The notes: generated by a model from the sequence alone, not told the origin. Shown: positions 28,292 to 37,672, counted from the stretch's first letter. The stretch is DNA of 54,224 nt from UBA4582 sp047630175 (GCA_047630175.1 JBLHVI010000016.1:1-54224), one strand, 5' to 3'. Translations and numbers: made by a program.

Positions 28292-29437
28292 TCAGCTAGG
28301 TTTTTTGCCACCACAGAAGCCATTGAGGGCGTTTAGCTGGCGTGCGACCTCCTCAAGATCGTCAAGTTTTGAGTTGTTGGCGGTGATTTGCCAGCGGTCA
28401 GTGTTGAATTTGGCCTCGGTGTGGACTGTCATGTCGGCGTTGAGGGCGAGTACCAAAGCGCTCCAGCCGTCGTCTGATACTTTTACTATGCCGGGTCCCG
28501 TTAGGTCTTGACCCAAATTGATCGTTACATTGCTCGTCGAGCGAATCGGGCGTGAAACCTGATCTGCCTCGCAGAGGTAGTCGTGCTGAGATTCACTGCG
28601 AAAACTCATCTGGCACTGATCTTTCACCTGTACCCACTGGCTGACCGTGCGCTTGGACTCGCAGGCATGTGCATCGATGGTGTACTGCGAGAGGCTGGCA
28701 GCTAACAGCGTGATAATTTTCTGAACCGCACCGCGGGCGTCCTTAGCATCATTGATCACTGTAGGGCGGCTATTCGCGGTTGAGCTGGAGGCGCCATTGT
28801 TGAATGTGCCGTCTATGGCGTTTGAGAGTCTGGAGTCGAGTGCAGCGCGATCAAGTATTTTGCTCGCGCTGCCTGTATTTCTCGTCAAGTTTTCTAGGCT
28901 GAGCGCCGCGGCAACCACAGCAAAGCCTTCATAGCTTAAATTGGCGCCGATCAAGTCGCGGGTTCTGTCTTCGGTTTCACAGCGAGCAGTGTCGTCGGCA
29001 GCTTTACAAAACAAGGTTGACCAACTGGGTGAGGTGGAACCGCTAGGGCCTAGGCCGTCGCCAGCAATGGTCTTTCCCGGGTTCAATTTTAGGTAGCGCC
29101 GGTCGCCTTGGGGGGTTCGTAGCGTTATCCAGATCTGGGTGTTGTCGCCGAGGCAGTCTGTCGGCGTATTCGCGCCTGATGTCCAGCCCATACGAGCGTT
29201 GACCAGCAGTTGTCCGTAGCTTTCATTGACGCGGAAGCTGACCTTCATGGTGGCAATGTTACAGCTACCCACGCGAAAGTTTTTTCGCGCCAGTTCTTTT
29301 TTGATGGCGCCCGTAGGTTTGTCCATAGCGCCGGATGAACTGTTTGATTTATCGCTGTTTGCACCGGCCTCTGTGGCGTTAAAAGAAACCATAGCGAGAT
29401 ACAGGAGCGTCAAAACGTAGGCAGTAAGTCTTATCAT
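28292..29437 (-). CDS. Unrecognised secreted protein with eight cysteines
   Basis: Not recognised as a named family. The 381 residues start with a plausible signal peptide (LTAYVLTLLYLAMVSFNATE, cleavage near EAGA) and a Ser/Asn-rich linker. The mature part has eight Cys residues (contexts GSCN, TDCLG, LFCKA, ARCET, HACES, DQCQM, YLCEA, GFCGG), an even number that would suit four periplasmic disulfides. Beta-rich stretches such as MKVSFRVNESYGQLLVNARM and TQIWITLRTPQGDRRYLKL hint at a beta-sandwich. It lies 85 bases before the Sel1 gene on the same strand, so the two may form a small exported unit. Confidence 0.6.
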   Translation of the reverse strand: MIRLTAYVLTLLYLAMVSFNATEAGANSDKSNSSSGAMDKPTGAIKKELARKNFRVGSCNIATMKVSFRVNESYGQLLVNARMGWTSGANTPTDCLGDNTQIWITLRTPQGDRRYLKLNPGKTIAGDGLGPSGSTSPSWSTLFCKAADDTARCETEDRTRDLIGANLSYEGFAVVAAALSLENLTRNTGSASKILDRAALDSRLSNAIDGTFNNGASSSTANSRPTVINDAKDARGAVQKIITLLAASLSQYTIDAHACESKRTVSQWVQVKDQCQMSFRSESQHDYLCEADQVSRPIRSTSNVTINLGQDLTGPGIVKVSDDGWSALVLALNADMTVHTEAKFNTDRWQITANNSKLDDLEEVARQLNALNGFCGGKKPS

Positions 29438-29470
29438 TGCACGATTGTAAACGAGATCCCTTGCCGAGAG

Positions 29471-30334
29471 CTAGGGGGTTAAGCGTTCACTGTCGCTTTG
29501 TCGATTGAGGATAGCCCTCAGCAGGCGCAGGTAGGTGACCGGTATGATGCGCTCAATGAGCGCCAGCACCCACGCATCCTTACCCACCAAAATTCGCGCC
29601 TTGTTGTTTCGCACGCCCTTTAAAATAACGGCTGCGGCTTCAGGAGAGGTCAGTTGCGCCATCGCCTCAAAGCTAGCCGCCGCTTCATCGAGGTTCGGCG
29701 AATCATTAGCCGAGGGAACGTAGCGCGAATCACGAACGATGTTGGTTTTCACACCCCCTGGTTGCACGCAAGTAACGCCCAAGTGCGGATGGCTGTTAAC
29801 AAGTTCCATGCGTAGTGCGTAGGTAAAACCACGTACAGCGAATTTTGAGGCGTTGTACGCGGATTGGCCAGGCACGCTGATGGTGCCAAAAATACTTGAG
29901 GTATTAACGATATTGCCGGGTTCTGTCGTGCTCAGCAGGGGCAGAAAAGCCCGAGTGCCATAGACCACGCCCCAAAAATTTATGCCCATCAGCCATTCAA
30001 AATTCTCATCGGTCATGTGCTCGACGCTGTCGCTGACGGATACGCCGGCGTTATTGAAGACCATATTAACTTTGCCGTGGTGGGCAACTACGTCAGCGGC
30101 AAACTGGTTAACGGCTAATTTGTCGGCAACATCGAGTGGATGGCTGCTAATCGTGATAGCGCCTTGTGACGTTGTCGTTGCCTCTAGTAGTCTTTGAGTC
30201 TCGGCAAGTGCGTTGGCATTGACATCAGCGATGGCGACATGACAGCCTTCGGCAACTAGCATTTGTGCAATGGCGCGACCCATGCCGGAACCGGCACCAG
30301 TGATGGCAGCAACTTGATGGCGAAATGAACGCAT
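29471..30334 (-). CDS. Short-chain dehydrogenase/reductase (SDR)
   Basis: A classical SDR of 287 residues. The Rossmann cofactor motif TGAGSGMGRAIA is at residues 13-24. ADVNA after beta-2 places an Asp where NAD is usually preferred over NADP. NNAGVS, the active-site Ser (NIVNTSSIFG) and YNASKFAVRG (Tyr-x-x-x-Lys) are all present. The C-terminus RIIPVTYLRLLRAIL is hydrophobic, as in SDRs that meet lipid substrates, so the substrate may be an acyl or steroid-like compound; this is inference. The gene starts 8 bases after selB and looks like the last gene of the selA-selB transcript. Confidence 0.85.
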   Translation of the reverse strand: MRSFRHQVAAITGAGSGMGRAIAQMLVAEGCHVAIADVNANALAETQRLLEATTTSQGAITISSHPLDVADKLAVNQFAADVVAHHGKVNMVFNNAGVSVSDSVEHMTDENFEWLMGINFWGVVYGTRAFLPLLSTTEPGNIVNTSSIFGTISVPGQSAYNASKFAVRGFTYALRMELVNSHPHLGVTCVQPGGVKTNIVRDSRYVPSANDSPNLDEAAASFEAMAQLTSPEAAAVILKGVRNNKARILVGKDAWVLALIERIIPVTYLRLLRAILNRQSDSERLTP

Positions 30335-30342
30335 GACTTAAC

Positions 30343-32262
30343 TCACTTTGTATGGTTTTTATTAAGGTTCTTTATCAAAGCGGGCGTCCGCAGCTTACGC
30401 TTATCCCCGAGTCGCTGGGTTAGGCCGTGACGGTCAAAATACTCGAGTATCTCGATACACAGGTTGCGTCCCAATCCGCAGGTATCGCGAAAGTCAGCGA
30501 CGCTGAACTGGCCATCCGTCGCCTTTTGCGCGGTCACAGCGACACTGCCGCGCAGAGCATCAATACCTTGAGGCAAAAAATAGCGATTCGGTACTGGACG
30601 TATCAGATAGCCAGCACCAACGAGTTGGTTAAGCAGTTTTTCGGCTGTCGGCGGGGGTAAATTTACCTGCTTGGCTAATTCATGCATGACCGGCGGACGG
30701 GTCGGTTCTTTGACAAGGACAGGCTCAATACGTGACCACAGATTCGCTAGCGGACCACTGAGTTGAGTTGCATGTCCTGGCAATTGATAACTATTGCCAA
30801 CCAGTGCTAGTTGCTTTTCGGTGACCAGTTGCTCAAGGCCAAAGTCGAGGATTACAGAATCAATGCGCACTAAACCGACAATATTTTGAAGGGGTAGGCC
30901 GCGTTCTTCAGGGTGCTTTTGTTGCCATTGCTCAATCGCTTTTAGAATTCGTGATCGATGTCGGGCCATCGCCTCAACGCTGATGATGCGGTCGCGGGTC
31001 AGCAAAAGCCCAGGGGCACTAATGGCTTGTTCTACCTCAGGCTCCGTCAGATTAAAGCACCTGCTGACGTGTGTGCGATCGGAGCCTTGTGGGCGCGCAT
31101 TTAACCAAGTCGTGACGGTGTCGAGTAGCGGCCCGTGCTGGCTCAGCATGGCGAGTTCCTGCAGACGTTTAGCACTGCTACGACCACGTCCGGGTGCATC
31201 GGGATCTAGAACCTGCCCGCCACCCACGGTGCGGCTCGCTGCCTGGTCGCGGACAATCAACGTATCGCCGTACCACAAATTAATAGGTGCGCTGAGAATC
31301 AGCTGCGCTAGCCCGCGCGTACCGGGTGCAATGCCCGCCGCTTCGAGGGGCACTAACCGCGCCGTGACGTGATTTGCGCCGGCGTGCACGTGCACGTGTA
31401 TCGATCGGCTGAGCGTCTGGAGTTCGCTGGCTAGCAGGTTGAACAGTATGTCACAGCGTCCAGTGACAGCTTGATGGGGATTGCTAGTGAGATAGTTTCC
31501 GCGGTGCAGTGTTATGCGAGCGAGCTCTGCTCCGGCAATATTAATGGCACATCGATCGCCGGGTTTGCCATGCTCGCTAGGCTCGTTTTGACGATGGATT
31601 GTTCGGACTCTAACGGCAATTCCTTGGGGCGCGAGCAGCAGTTCATCGCCGACACTGACGTGCCCAGACGTGACGGAACCCGTAACCACCTGACCTGCGC
31701 CTTTGACACTAAAAGCGCGGTCTATGGCGAGTCGGAAATGACCATGCTGTTGTTCGCGCCGAATTTGGCGGGCAGTGTCGGACAGGTAGGCGCTAACCGC
31801 CTCTAAACCAATTCTCTGCGTACCCGAGACTGGAAATATCGGAGAGCCTTGTAAGAAAGTCCCTTGCACTAGGCGCTGTATCTCTAGGGTCACGTCGTTA
31901 AGACGCTCTGGGGCGACACGATCAATTTTGGTAAGCACGATAGCGCCAGTACTGACACCAATCAGATTAAGTATCGCCAGATGTTCCAATGTTTGTGGCA
32001 TAGGCCCATCATCAGCGGCAATAACCAGCAGTCCGCAATCAATAGCGCTGACACCCGCCAACATGTTACTTATAAATTTGATGTGACCAGGGACATCAAT
32101 AAAACCGATGCGTTGCTCATCGATTGTCGTGTAAGCGAAGCCCAAGTCGATGGTTAGACCGCGCGCTTTTTCCTCTTCCAGACGGTCGGTTTCAATACCT
32201 GTGAGTCCATGCACTAGCAGCGTTTTGCCATGATCGACGTGACCGGAAGTTGCGACAATCAT
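30343..32262 (-). CDS. selB: SelB, selenocysteine-specific translation factor
   Basis: A GTPase that brings selenocysteyl-tRNA to the ribosome at UGA codons with a SECIS hairpin. 639 residues. The N-terminus has the EF-Tu-like G domain: SGHVDHGKT (residues 6-14), a switch region DRLEEEKARGLTIDLGFAY, DVPGHIKFISNML and LTKID. Domains 2 and 3 follow (FRLAIDRAFSVKGAGQVVTG). The C-terminal third contains winged-helix modules that bind SECIS, ending in the typical DFRDTCGLGRNLCIEILEYF. The ATG overlaps the selA stop (TAATG), so both are made together. Confidence 0.95.
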   Translation of the reverse strand: MIVATSGHVDHGKTLLVHGLTGIETDRLEEEKARGLTIDLGFAYTTIDEQRIGFIDVPGHIKFISNMLAGVSAIDCGLLVIAADDGPMPQTLEHLAILNLIGVSTGAIVLTKIDRVAPERLNDVTLEIQRLVQGTFLQGSPIFPVSGTQRIGLEAVSAYLSDTARQIRREQQHGHFRLAIDRAFSVKGAGQVVTGSVTSGHVSVGDELLLAPQGIAVRVRTIHRQNEPSEHGKPGDRCAINIAGAELARITLHRGNYLTSNPHQAVTGRCDILFNLLASELQTLSRSIHVHVHAGANHVTARLVPLEAAGIAPGTRGLAQLILSAPINLWYGDTLIVRDQAASRTVGGGQVLDPDAPGRGRSSAKRLQELAMLSQHGPLLDTVTTWLNARPQGSDRTHVSRCFNLTEPEVEQAISAPGLLLTRDRIISVEAMARHRSRILKAIEQWQQKHPEERGLPLQNIVGLVRIDSVILDFGLEQLVTEKQLALVGNSYQLPGHATQLSGPLANLWSRIEPVLVKEPTRPPVMHELAKQVNLPPPTAEKLLNQLVGAGYLIRPVPNRYFLPQGIDALRGSVAVTAQKATDGQFSVADFRDTCGLGRNLCIEILEYFDRHGLTQRLGDKRKLRTPALIKNLNKNHTK

Positions 32263-33689
32263 TACTTAGGCCATTGCAAGGGTGTGCGCATCGATAGACG
32301 CGAGAGTTGGTCAATGGCCGGTTGCGCGTCTTCCAGTGTACGGACGTCAAAAATCAGCTGGCCATCATGAATGCGACCAACCATCGGCAACGGTAGCTCT
32401 CGAAAGGCCAGCGCTAGTTGATGCACAGGATAGCTAGGTGTGGCATCAGTGCATGGCGTGATGGCAAGACCTTTGCTAGGAAGTCGTTCCAGCGGTAAAG
32501 ATCCGCTGCCGATCTGACTCATGCAGTCGATAATTGCAACGTCAGCGATCCCGGCTAAGTTGTTTTGTAGCGCACTTCGCAGTGCTTCTGCGACGTCGGT
32601 CATGGCGTCTGCTGGGCGACTGAGGTAACGCAGAGTCGGTAGCTTTTGCTGTAGCGTATCCGGATGCCGGTAGAGCTTTAAGACCTCGTAAAGGGCGACC
32701 ATGGTCATTTTGTCGACCCGCAGAGCGCGTTTTAAAGGACTCGCTTTGAGGCGGTCAATGAGATCTTTTCGACCAACAATAATGCCAGCCTGTGGGCCGC
32801 CGAGTAGCTTATCACCGCTGAAAGTGACCAAGTCTGCACCGGCTGCTAGGGCGTCTTGAGCTGTGGGTTCGTAAGGTAGTCCGAAACGGCTTAGGTCAAT
32901 CAATGTGCCGCTACCGAGATCATTGACAAAGGGTATTGCATGCTCGTGGGCGAGCGCGGCGAGTTCGTTTTCCGGAACGCTCGCCGTGAATCCTTTGATT
33001 TCATAATTACTGGTGTGCACCTTCATGAGCAAGGCTGTTTGGTCGTTGATAGCATTGGCGAAGTCTTGCAGGTGCGTGCGATTGGTTGCCCCGACTTCGA
33101 CAAGTTTGCAACCGGAACTGGTCATGATTTCTGGGATACGAAATGAACCGCCAATTTCCACCAGTTCGCCCCGCGACACCGGAATCTCTTTGCCCTGACC
33201 GAGTGCCTGCAAGACCAGTAGGACCGCGGCGGCATTATTGTTGACGACGGTGGCCGCTTCTGCACCGGTAATTTGGCAAATTAAGGCCTCGACACTTGTG
33301 TCGCGGTCGCCGCGTTTACCTGTCGCGAGGTCGAATTCAAGATTGCTGGCAGAGTGACTTACCCGAATTAGGTTGTCGATCGCCTCTGGTGGCAAAATCG
33401 CGCGCCCCAGATTGGTATGCAACACGGTGCCGGTTAGATTCAATACTGGTCGCAGGCGTGACTGCTGCGACAGCTGGAACTGGTCTGTTAGCATCGATAC
33501 AAGCGATTCGATACCCGGTGGGCAAGTGTTGGGGTCGGCTGCCATGTGTTGCCTGCTGTCGGCGAGCAATACGCGAACGGCATCGGTGATGGCGGCTCGA
33601 CCGAACTCTTCGATTAGCGGCTGGCAATCGGGTGCGTTAAGTACCCGGTCGACACCGGGTAGCCGCGCCATCGGATTCGCGTGGCTCAT
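32262..33689 (-). CDS. selA: SelA, L-seryl-tRNA(Sec) selenium transferase
   Basis: A PLP enzyme converting seryl-tRNA(Sec) to selenocysteyl-tRNA(Sec). 475 residues (E. coli 463). N-terminal LPGVDRVLNAPDCQPLIEEF and VLNLTGTVLHTNLGRAILP are diagnostic. The PLP lysine is in LVTFSGDKLLGGPQAGIIVG. The RALRVDKMT stretch and the C-terminal region ITPCTDATPSYPVHQLAL are also typical. It begins 19 bases after the SPOR lipoprotein gene and overlaps selB by one base. selD and tRNA-Sec must lie outside the window. Confidence 0.96.
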   Translation of the reverse strand: MSHANPMARLPGVDRVLNAPDCQPLIEEFGRAAITDAVRVLLADSRQHMAADPNTCPPGIESLVSMLTDQFQLSQQSRLRPVLNLTGTVLHTNLGRAILPPEAIDNLIRVSHSASNLEFDLATGKRGDRDTSVEALICQITGAEAATVVNNNAAAVLLVLQALGQGKEIPVSRGELVEIGGSFRIPEIMTSSGCKLVEVGATNRTHLQDFANAINDQTALLMKVHTSNYEIKGFTASVPENELAALAHEHAIPFVNDLGSGTLIDLSRFGLPYEPTAQDALAAGADLVTFSGDKLLGGPQAGIIVGRKDLIDRLKASPLKRALRVDKMTMVALYEVLKLYRHPDTLQQKLPTLRYLSRPADAMTDVAEALRSALQNNLAGIADVAIIDCMSQIGSGSLPLERLPSKGLAITPCTDATPSYPVHQLALAFRELPLPMVGRIHDGQLIFDVRTLEDAQPAIDQLSRLSMRTPLQWPK

Positions 33690-33708
33690 GACATTCTTTT
33701 CATGGTTA

Positions 33709-34578
33709 TTATCCTGCCTGCTGGGCCCGCCGGATCGAGGCTTGGAGAGTCCCTAGCTGTCTCACCCAAGGATCAACCTTGAGGTTCTTTGCGCGCTGCC
33801 AGTCTGTCATGGCCTGCTGTGCCGTATCGACATCGGGATAGACGCCGAGTAGCAAGACATACCAAATACCCCCGTCATTGGCGATACGCGTATATAGCGG
33901 GTATTGCAGACCATTGAGGCGAGCATATTTAATAATGTCGTCTTCATCACGCATGGTGATTATCTGAACGGTATAAAAGCTCTCAGGTTGGCTTAGCAGT
34001 GTTTCATTGCCCCCAACCATTATCGGCAGGTCTGGGTTAGTTGTTGCGGCTGCGACCGGTTCACCTGTTGCATTATCTGACGACACGGGCGCGGTGTCGG
34101 TTTCTAGCGCCACAGCTGCAACTTCAGCCAGCGCAATGTCGGCGTCGTTCGCAGGGGCTTTTTTAGCGGCGGCAGGTGTCACTGCCAGCGGTTGTGCGTC
34201 AATCTCCGCAACAGCAGATGTAGTAGTTGACGGAAAAATAGAGGGAATAAATGCTTGCGCAATAATGGGTTTTGCAAAAGGGCTGATGATAGGTTCTGGC
34301 GGGGGCTCGATAATGGCCATAATTTTCTCGGCATCAGGTCTATCCTGGCAATCCCACGCAGCACCGCGAACTTCGCCATAGCAATACCAACTTTGGTTCG
34401 TATTGCTGTTGTCCAGCAGTTCACCCTCTTTGCCTTCGCAGCTGTCGCCCTCACAAGCAGCAGGCTTGTCTTTGACGAACATGCCACCAATCTTGTCCAG
34501 TGAATCATTGAAAGTCTGGCAGCTGCTCAACAGCAACGTAAGCAGGGCAAGTACCAGATAATTGATCCGTCCGGGCAT
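33709..34578 (-). CDS. SPOR-domain lipoprotein
   Basis: A 289-residue predicted lipoprotein. The start at 34578 gives MPGRINYLVLALLTLLLSSC, with lipobox LSSC at Cys20; the in-frame ATG at 34674 would put 32 extra residues before the signal and is rejected. A Cys-containing N-terminal part is followed by an Ala/Pro/Thr-rich linker. The C-terminus has a SPOR-like domain (ESFYTVQIITMRDEDDIIKY, then GIWYVLLLGVYPDVDTAQQA). SPOR domains bind denuded peptidoglycan at division sites. It precedes selA by 19 bases on the same strand, an odd partner, and is divergent from the GAPDH/arsJ unit. Confidence 0.8.
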   Translation of the reverse strand: MPGRINYLVLALLTLLLSSCQTFNDSLDKIGGMFVKDKPAACEGDSCEGKEGELLDNSNTNQSWYCYGEVRGAAWDCQDRPDAEKIMAIIEPPPEPIISPFAKPIIAQAFIPSIFPSTTTSAVAEIDAQPLAVTPAAAKKAPANDADIALAEVAAVALETDTAPVSSDNATGEPVAAATTNPDLPIMVGGNETLLSQPESFYTVQIITMRDEDDIIKYARLNGLQYPLYTRIANDGGIWYVLLLGVYPDVDTAQQAMTDWQRAKNLKVDPWVRQLGTLQASIRRAQQAG

Positions 34579-34784
34579 AGTCTTTTGGCTTTGTGAAAAA
34601 TGAAGAGTGGATTCAAGCACAGATTCGTCTGGTTCGATAGTCTGTCGCAAAAACATACTGCTCGCCACCGACAATCATTTCGCCTGACACCGCTACGCGG
34701 TTCTGCCGTAGCAGGCAGTGCCACGGTAGATTAAGATGGCTAGACGCAAAGAGTTAGCGGAAATCAGCACATAGGATAGTCGTC

Positions 34785-35801
34785 ATGGCAGTACCGGTTC
34801 GGGTTGGGATAAATGGTTTTGGTCGTATAGGTCGACTCGGCGCTCGATTAGGTTGGCAACAACCAGGGTATGAGCTGGTGCGTGTTAATGAAACTGCCAC
34901 AGATGCTGGCGGCGCAGCACATCTACTGGCATTCGATTCAGTGCAGGGCCGCTGGGACCGTCCAACACGCGGTGCTGGTGAGCAACTGTGGATCGATGAC
35001 GAGGCATTAGCCTTTAGTTCGAATGTCGAGATTTGCGACACAGACTGGTCAGACTGCGACTTGGTCATTGAAGCGACAGGTAGGCATCACAAAACCCCGG
35101 AACGGCTCAATCAATACTTTGCCCAGGGGGTTCGCAAGGTGGTTGTCGCGGCGCCGACTCAAGGTGCTCTGAATATTGTTTTCGGTGTTAACGATCACCT
35201 GTTTGATACTACCCAACACCACCTTGTAACCGCCTCGTCTTGCACGACGAATTGTCTTGCGCCGATTATTCAGGTGATGCAGCAACATGTCGGTATTAAG
35301 CACGGCAGCATGACAACGATACATGCCTTGACTAATACTCAGACCCTCGTGGACAGTGGGCATAAAGACTTGCGGCGGGCGCGGGCGGCAGGTCAATCAT
35401 TGATACCTACCTCGACGGGTTCAGCTCGCGCAATCATCGATATTTTTCCAGAATTGGCAGGTAAGCTTGATGGCTCAGCGGTACGGGTGCCGCTGCTGGG
35501 TGCGTCATTGACAGATTTTGTTTTTGAGGCTGCCCGGGATGTGACCGTGGACGAGATTAACGGTTTGCTTGAAGCTGCCGCAAATGCAGAGCTGCGCGAA
35601 ATTCTTGGGTTTGAGAGCAGGCCTTTAGTGTCCGCGGATTACGTGGGCGATCCGCGCTCGGCGATAATTGATGGTTTGTCGACGCTGGTGATAAATGCCC
35701 GGCAGGTAAAACTTTACGCGTGGTACGACAATGAGTGGGGCTATGCGAATCGTCTGATGTCGCTGGTAAAAAAAGTCGCGAGCACGCTGGGGACAACCTA
35801 G
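34785..35801 (+). CDS. ArsJ-associated glyceraldehyde-3-phosphate dehydrogenase
   Basis: A GAPDH of 338 residues. The NAD fold starts VRVGINGFGRIGRLGARLGW, and the catalytic Cys is in ASSCTTNCLAP. The C-terminal AWYDNEWGYANRLMSLV is also conserved. Unlike housekeeping GAPDH, the segment after beta-2 reads RVNETATDAGGAAHLLAFDS then VQGRW, which I associate with the arsenate-resistance type. The gene immediately before arsJ makes that assignment strong: the enzyme uses arsenate with glyceraldehyde-3-phosphate to form 1-arseno-3-phosphoglycerate, which ArsJ exports. The stop codon directly abuts the arsJ GTG. No arsR or arsC is beside it. Confidence 0.92.
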   Translation: MAVPVRVGINGFGRIGRLGARLGWQQPGYELVRVNETATDAGGAAHLLAFDSVQGRWDRPTRGAGEQLWIDDEALAFSSNVEICDTDWSDCDLVIEATGRHHKTPERLNQYFAQGVRKVVVAAPTQGALNIVFGVNDHLFDTTQHHLVTASSCTTNCLAPIIQVMQQHVGIKHGSMTTIHALTNTQTLVDSGHKDLRRARAAGQSLIPTSTGSARAIIDIFPELAGKLDGSAVRVPLLGASLTDFVFEAARDVTVDEINGLLEAAANAELREILGFESRPLVSADYVGDPRSAIIDGLSTLVINARQVKLYAWYDNEWGYANRLMSLVKKVASTLGTT

Positions 35802-37064
35802 GTGCAAGAACAGCAGCATGATTCATCACAACAGCAGGTGCGGGGCTATTTGCTGGTAACCTTTGGTTACTGGGGCTTTACTATCACCGATGGGGCGTTA
35901 CGGATGCTGGTGGTGCTGTACTTTCACCTGCTAGGTTATTCGCCACTGGAAGTCGCCAGCCTATTTTTATTCTATGAATTTTTTGGCATCGTCACGAACC
36001 TTGTGGGCGGCTGGCTGGGAACCAGAATTGGCTTAAGCCTGACAATGTTGATCGGCATGGGCTTGCAGGTATTGGCGTTGTGTTTGTTGCTAGCGCCAGA
36101 CAGTTGGCTGTCGGTAGTATATGTTATGTTCGCGCAAGCTTTGTCGGGCGTTGCCAAGGACCTGAACAAGATGGCGGCGAAAGCCAGCGTTAAGGTACTG
36201 CTGCCGCCTAATGCGAGCAACTCACGACTGTTTCGTTGGGTTGCGGTGCTGACAGGGTCAAAGAATGCCTTGAAAGGTCTCGGGTTTTTCGTCGGTGCGG
36301 GTCTGTTGCAGTGGCTAGAATTTCGTGGCGCCGTTGGGGTCTTAGCATTAGGTCTGCTGCTGGTGTTGGGCGTGACCGCTGGTTTGCTGCCGGGGGGGCT
36401 AGGTAAGTCGGTGGGTAAGCCCGCCTTTCGCCAGATCTTTGCTTCGTCTGCGGCGGTGAACCGTCTGGCAGCGGCGCGATTTTTTTTATTCGGTGCTCGG
36501 GATATTTGGTTTGTTGTGGCGTTGCCTGTCTATCTCACGACGCAGTTAGGTTGGTTGCCGATGCGTGTCGGTGCATTTATGGCCGTTTGGATTATCGGCT
36601 ACGGACTGGTGCAGGCCAGTGCCCCGCGATTGTTACGTCAATCAGATCCCGGCTCGGGTCCAACGGCGACTATGGCGTTACGATGGGTCGCATTGCTGGC
36701 AGGTATACCGGCTCTGTTGGCGTTGTCACTGAATATAAGCGTGCAGATAAATATGAACATAGGCCATTCGGGGTTCACGACAGCGGTGCTCATTGCTGGT
36801 TTGATGATTTTCGGCAGTGTCTTTGCTATCAACTCTGCGGTGCACTCCTACCTGATAGTCGCCTGGTCAGCCCATGATCAGGTAGCAATGAATGTGGGTT
36901 TCTACTACATGGCCAACTCAGCCGGCCGTCTTATAGGCACTGTGTTGTCAGGTCTCGTCTACCAGCTGCAAGGTTTGCAGGGCTGTCTGTGGGGGTCGGC
37001 GATTATGTTGGTCGCCGCGACTTTGCTGTCGTTCAAACTGGCGCCGCCGGAGAAGGCGAGTTAG
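35802..37064 (+). CDS. arsJ: ArsJ, organoarsenical (1-arseno-3-phosphoglycerate) efflux permease
   Basis: An MFS-fold inner-membrane exporter, 420 residues, about 12 membrane spans. The N-terminus YLLVTFGYWGFTITDGALRM and VLYFHLLGYSPLEVASLFL are characteristic of ArsJ, as are GVAKDLNKMAAKASVK and LFRWVAVLTGSKNALKGLG. It exports the unstable product of the upstream GAPDH, which then breaks down to arsenate outside the cell, so the pair gives arsenate resistance without reduction. Translation starts at GTG 35802, with no gap after the GAPDH stop, so coupling is likely. Its last four bases overlap the convergent thioesterase gene. Confidence 0.93.
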   Translation: MQEQQHDSSQQQVRGYLLVTFGYWGFTITDGALRMLVVLYFHLLGYSPLEVASLFLFYEFFGIVTNLVGGWLGTRIGLSLTMLIGMGLQVLALCLLLAPDSWLSVVYVMFAQALSGVAKDLNKMAAKASVKVLLPPNASNSRLFRWVAVLTGSKNALKGLGFFVGAGLLQWLEFRGAVGVLALGLLLVLGVTAGLLPGGLGKSVGKPAFRQIFASSAAVNRLAAARFFLFGARDIWFVVALPVYLTTQLGWLPMRVGAFMAVWIIGYGLVQASAPRLLRQSDPGSGPTATMALRWVALLAGIPALLALSLNISVQINMNIGHSGFTTAVLIAGLMIFGSVFAINSAVHSYLIVAWSAHDQVAMNVGFYYMANSAGRLIGTVLSGLVYQLQGLQGCLWGSAIMLVAATLLSFKLAPPEKAS

Positions 37065-37528
37065 CTGCCTGCGGTAGGTATCTGGCGCACAACATACTTG
37101 CCGCTGAAGGTCATGGCTGGCTTGTTATCCACCAAGATGGCTGTTTCTAACAAGATGCTGGCTTTGCCGGTTTCGATAAGGCGGGTGGCGAAAGTCGGGT
37201 AGTCGAGTGGCAATCGACATTCGCACACCAGTTCGCTGAAAACAGGGAGCTGGTAGCTGACCTCACCGCCGGCAATCACCGTATTACAGCTAACGTCCAT
37301 CTCAGTAATTTTTAGTTGCAGAATTCCCCAGCCGGCGAGGGCAACGACAGAAAACAGGCTGCCGCCAAAAGCGGACTGTTGGTGATTGACGTTGTTTGCC
37401 AGGGGGGCGCTAACGCGCAGGCACTGACCATCATAGGCCTCGGCTCGAAGCCCCATATGCTCACTGATGGGGATGAGTGTGTAATACGCCTGCTGTAGGG
37501 CGTCTAGGGTGGGCAGGGTTAGTTTCAA
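37061..37528 (-). CDS. YiiD C-terminal-type hotdog thioesterase
   Basis: A 155-residue hotdog-fold protein resembling the C-terminal domain of E. coli YiiD and stand-alone relatives. The pattern is a helix (DALQQAYYTLIPISEHMGLR), then LRVSAPLANNVNHQQSAFGG with SLFSVVALAGWG, the family's N-H-x-x-S-x-F-G-G-S motif. The strand GEVSYQLPVFSELVCECRLP and a final FSGKYVVRQ also fit. Probably an acyl-CoA or acyl-ACP thioesterase; the substrate is unknown. It is convergent with arsJ, overlapping by 4 bases at the stops, and divergent from apbE. Confidence 0.78.
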   Translation of the reverse strand: MKLTLPTLDALQQAYYTLIPISEHMGLRAEAYDGQCLRVSAPLANNVNHQQSAFGGSLFSVVALAGWGILQLKITEMDVSCNTVIAGGEVSYQLPVFSELVCECRLPLDYPTFATRLIETGKASILLETAILVDNKPAMTFSGKYVVRQIPTAGS

Positions 37529-37672
37529 AATCGTGTACCTCAGTTTCGGTTTGGTTCGTGCCGAGCAAAATTAGAAAGTTTACGGGCGACTTTCATGGAT
37601 AGCCAGTGCCTGCATGCGTAAGGGTTAGGTATGATGGGCGTCGTTTCGAAGATGACGAATGAGGAAAAGACT

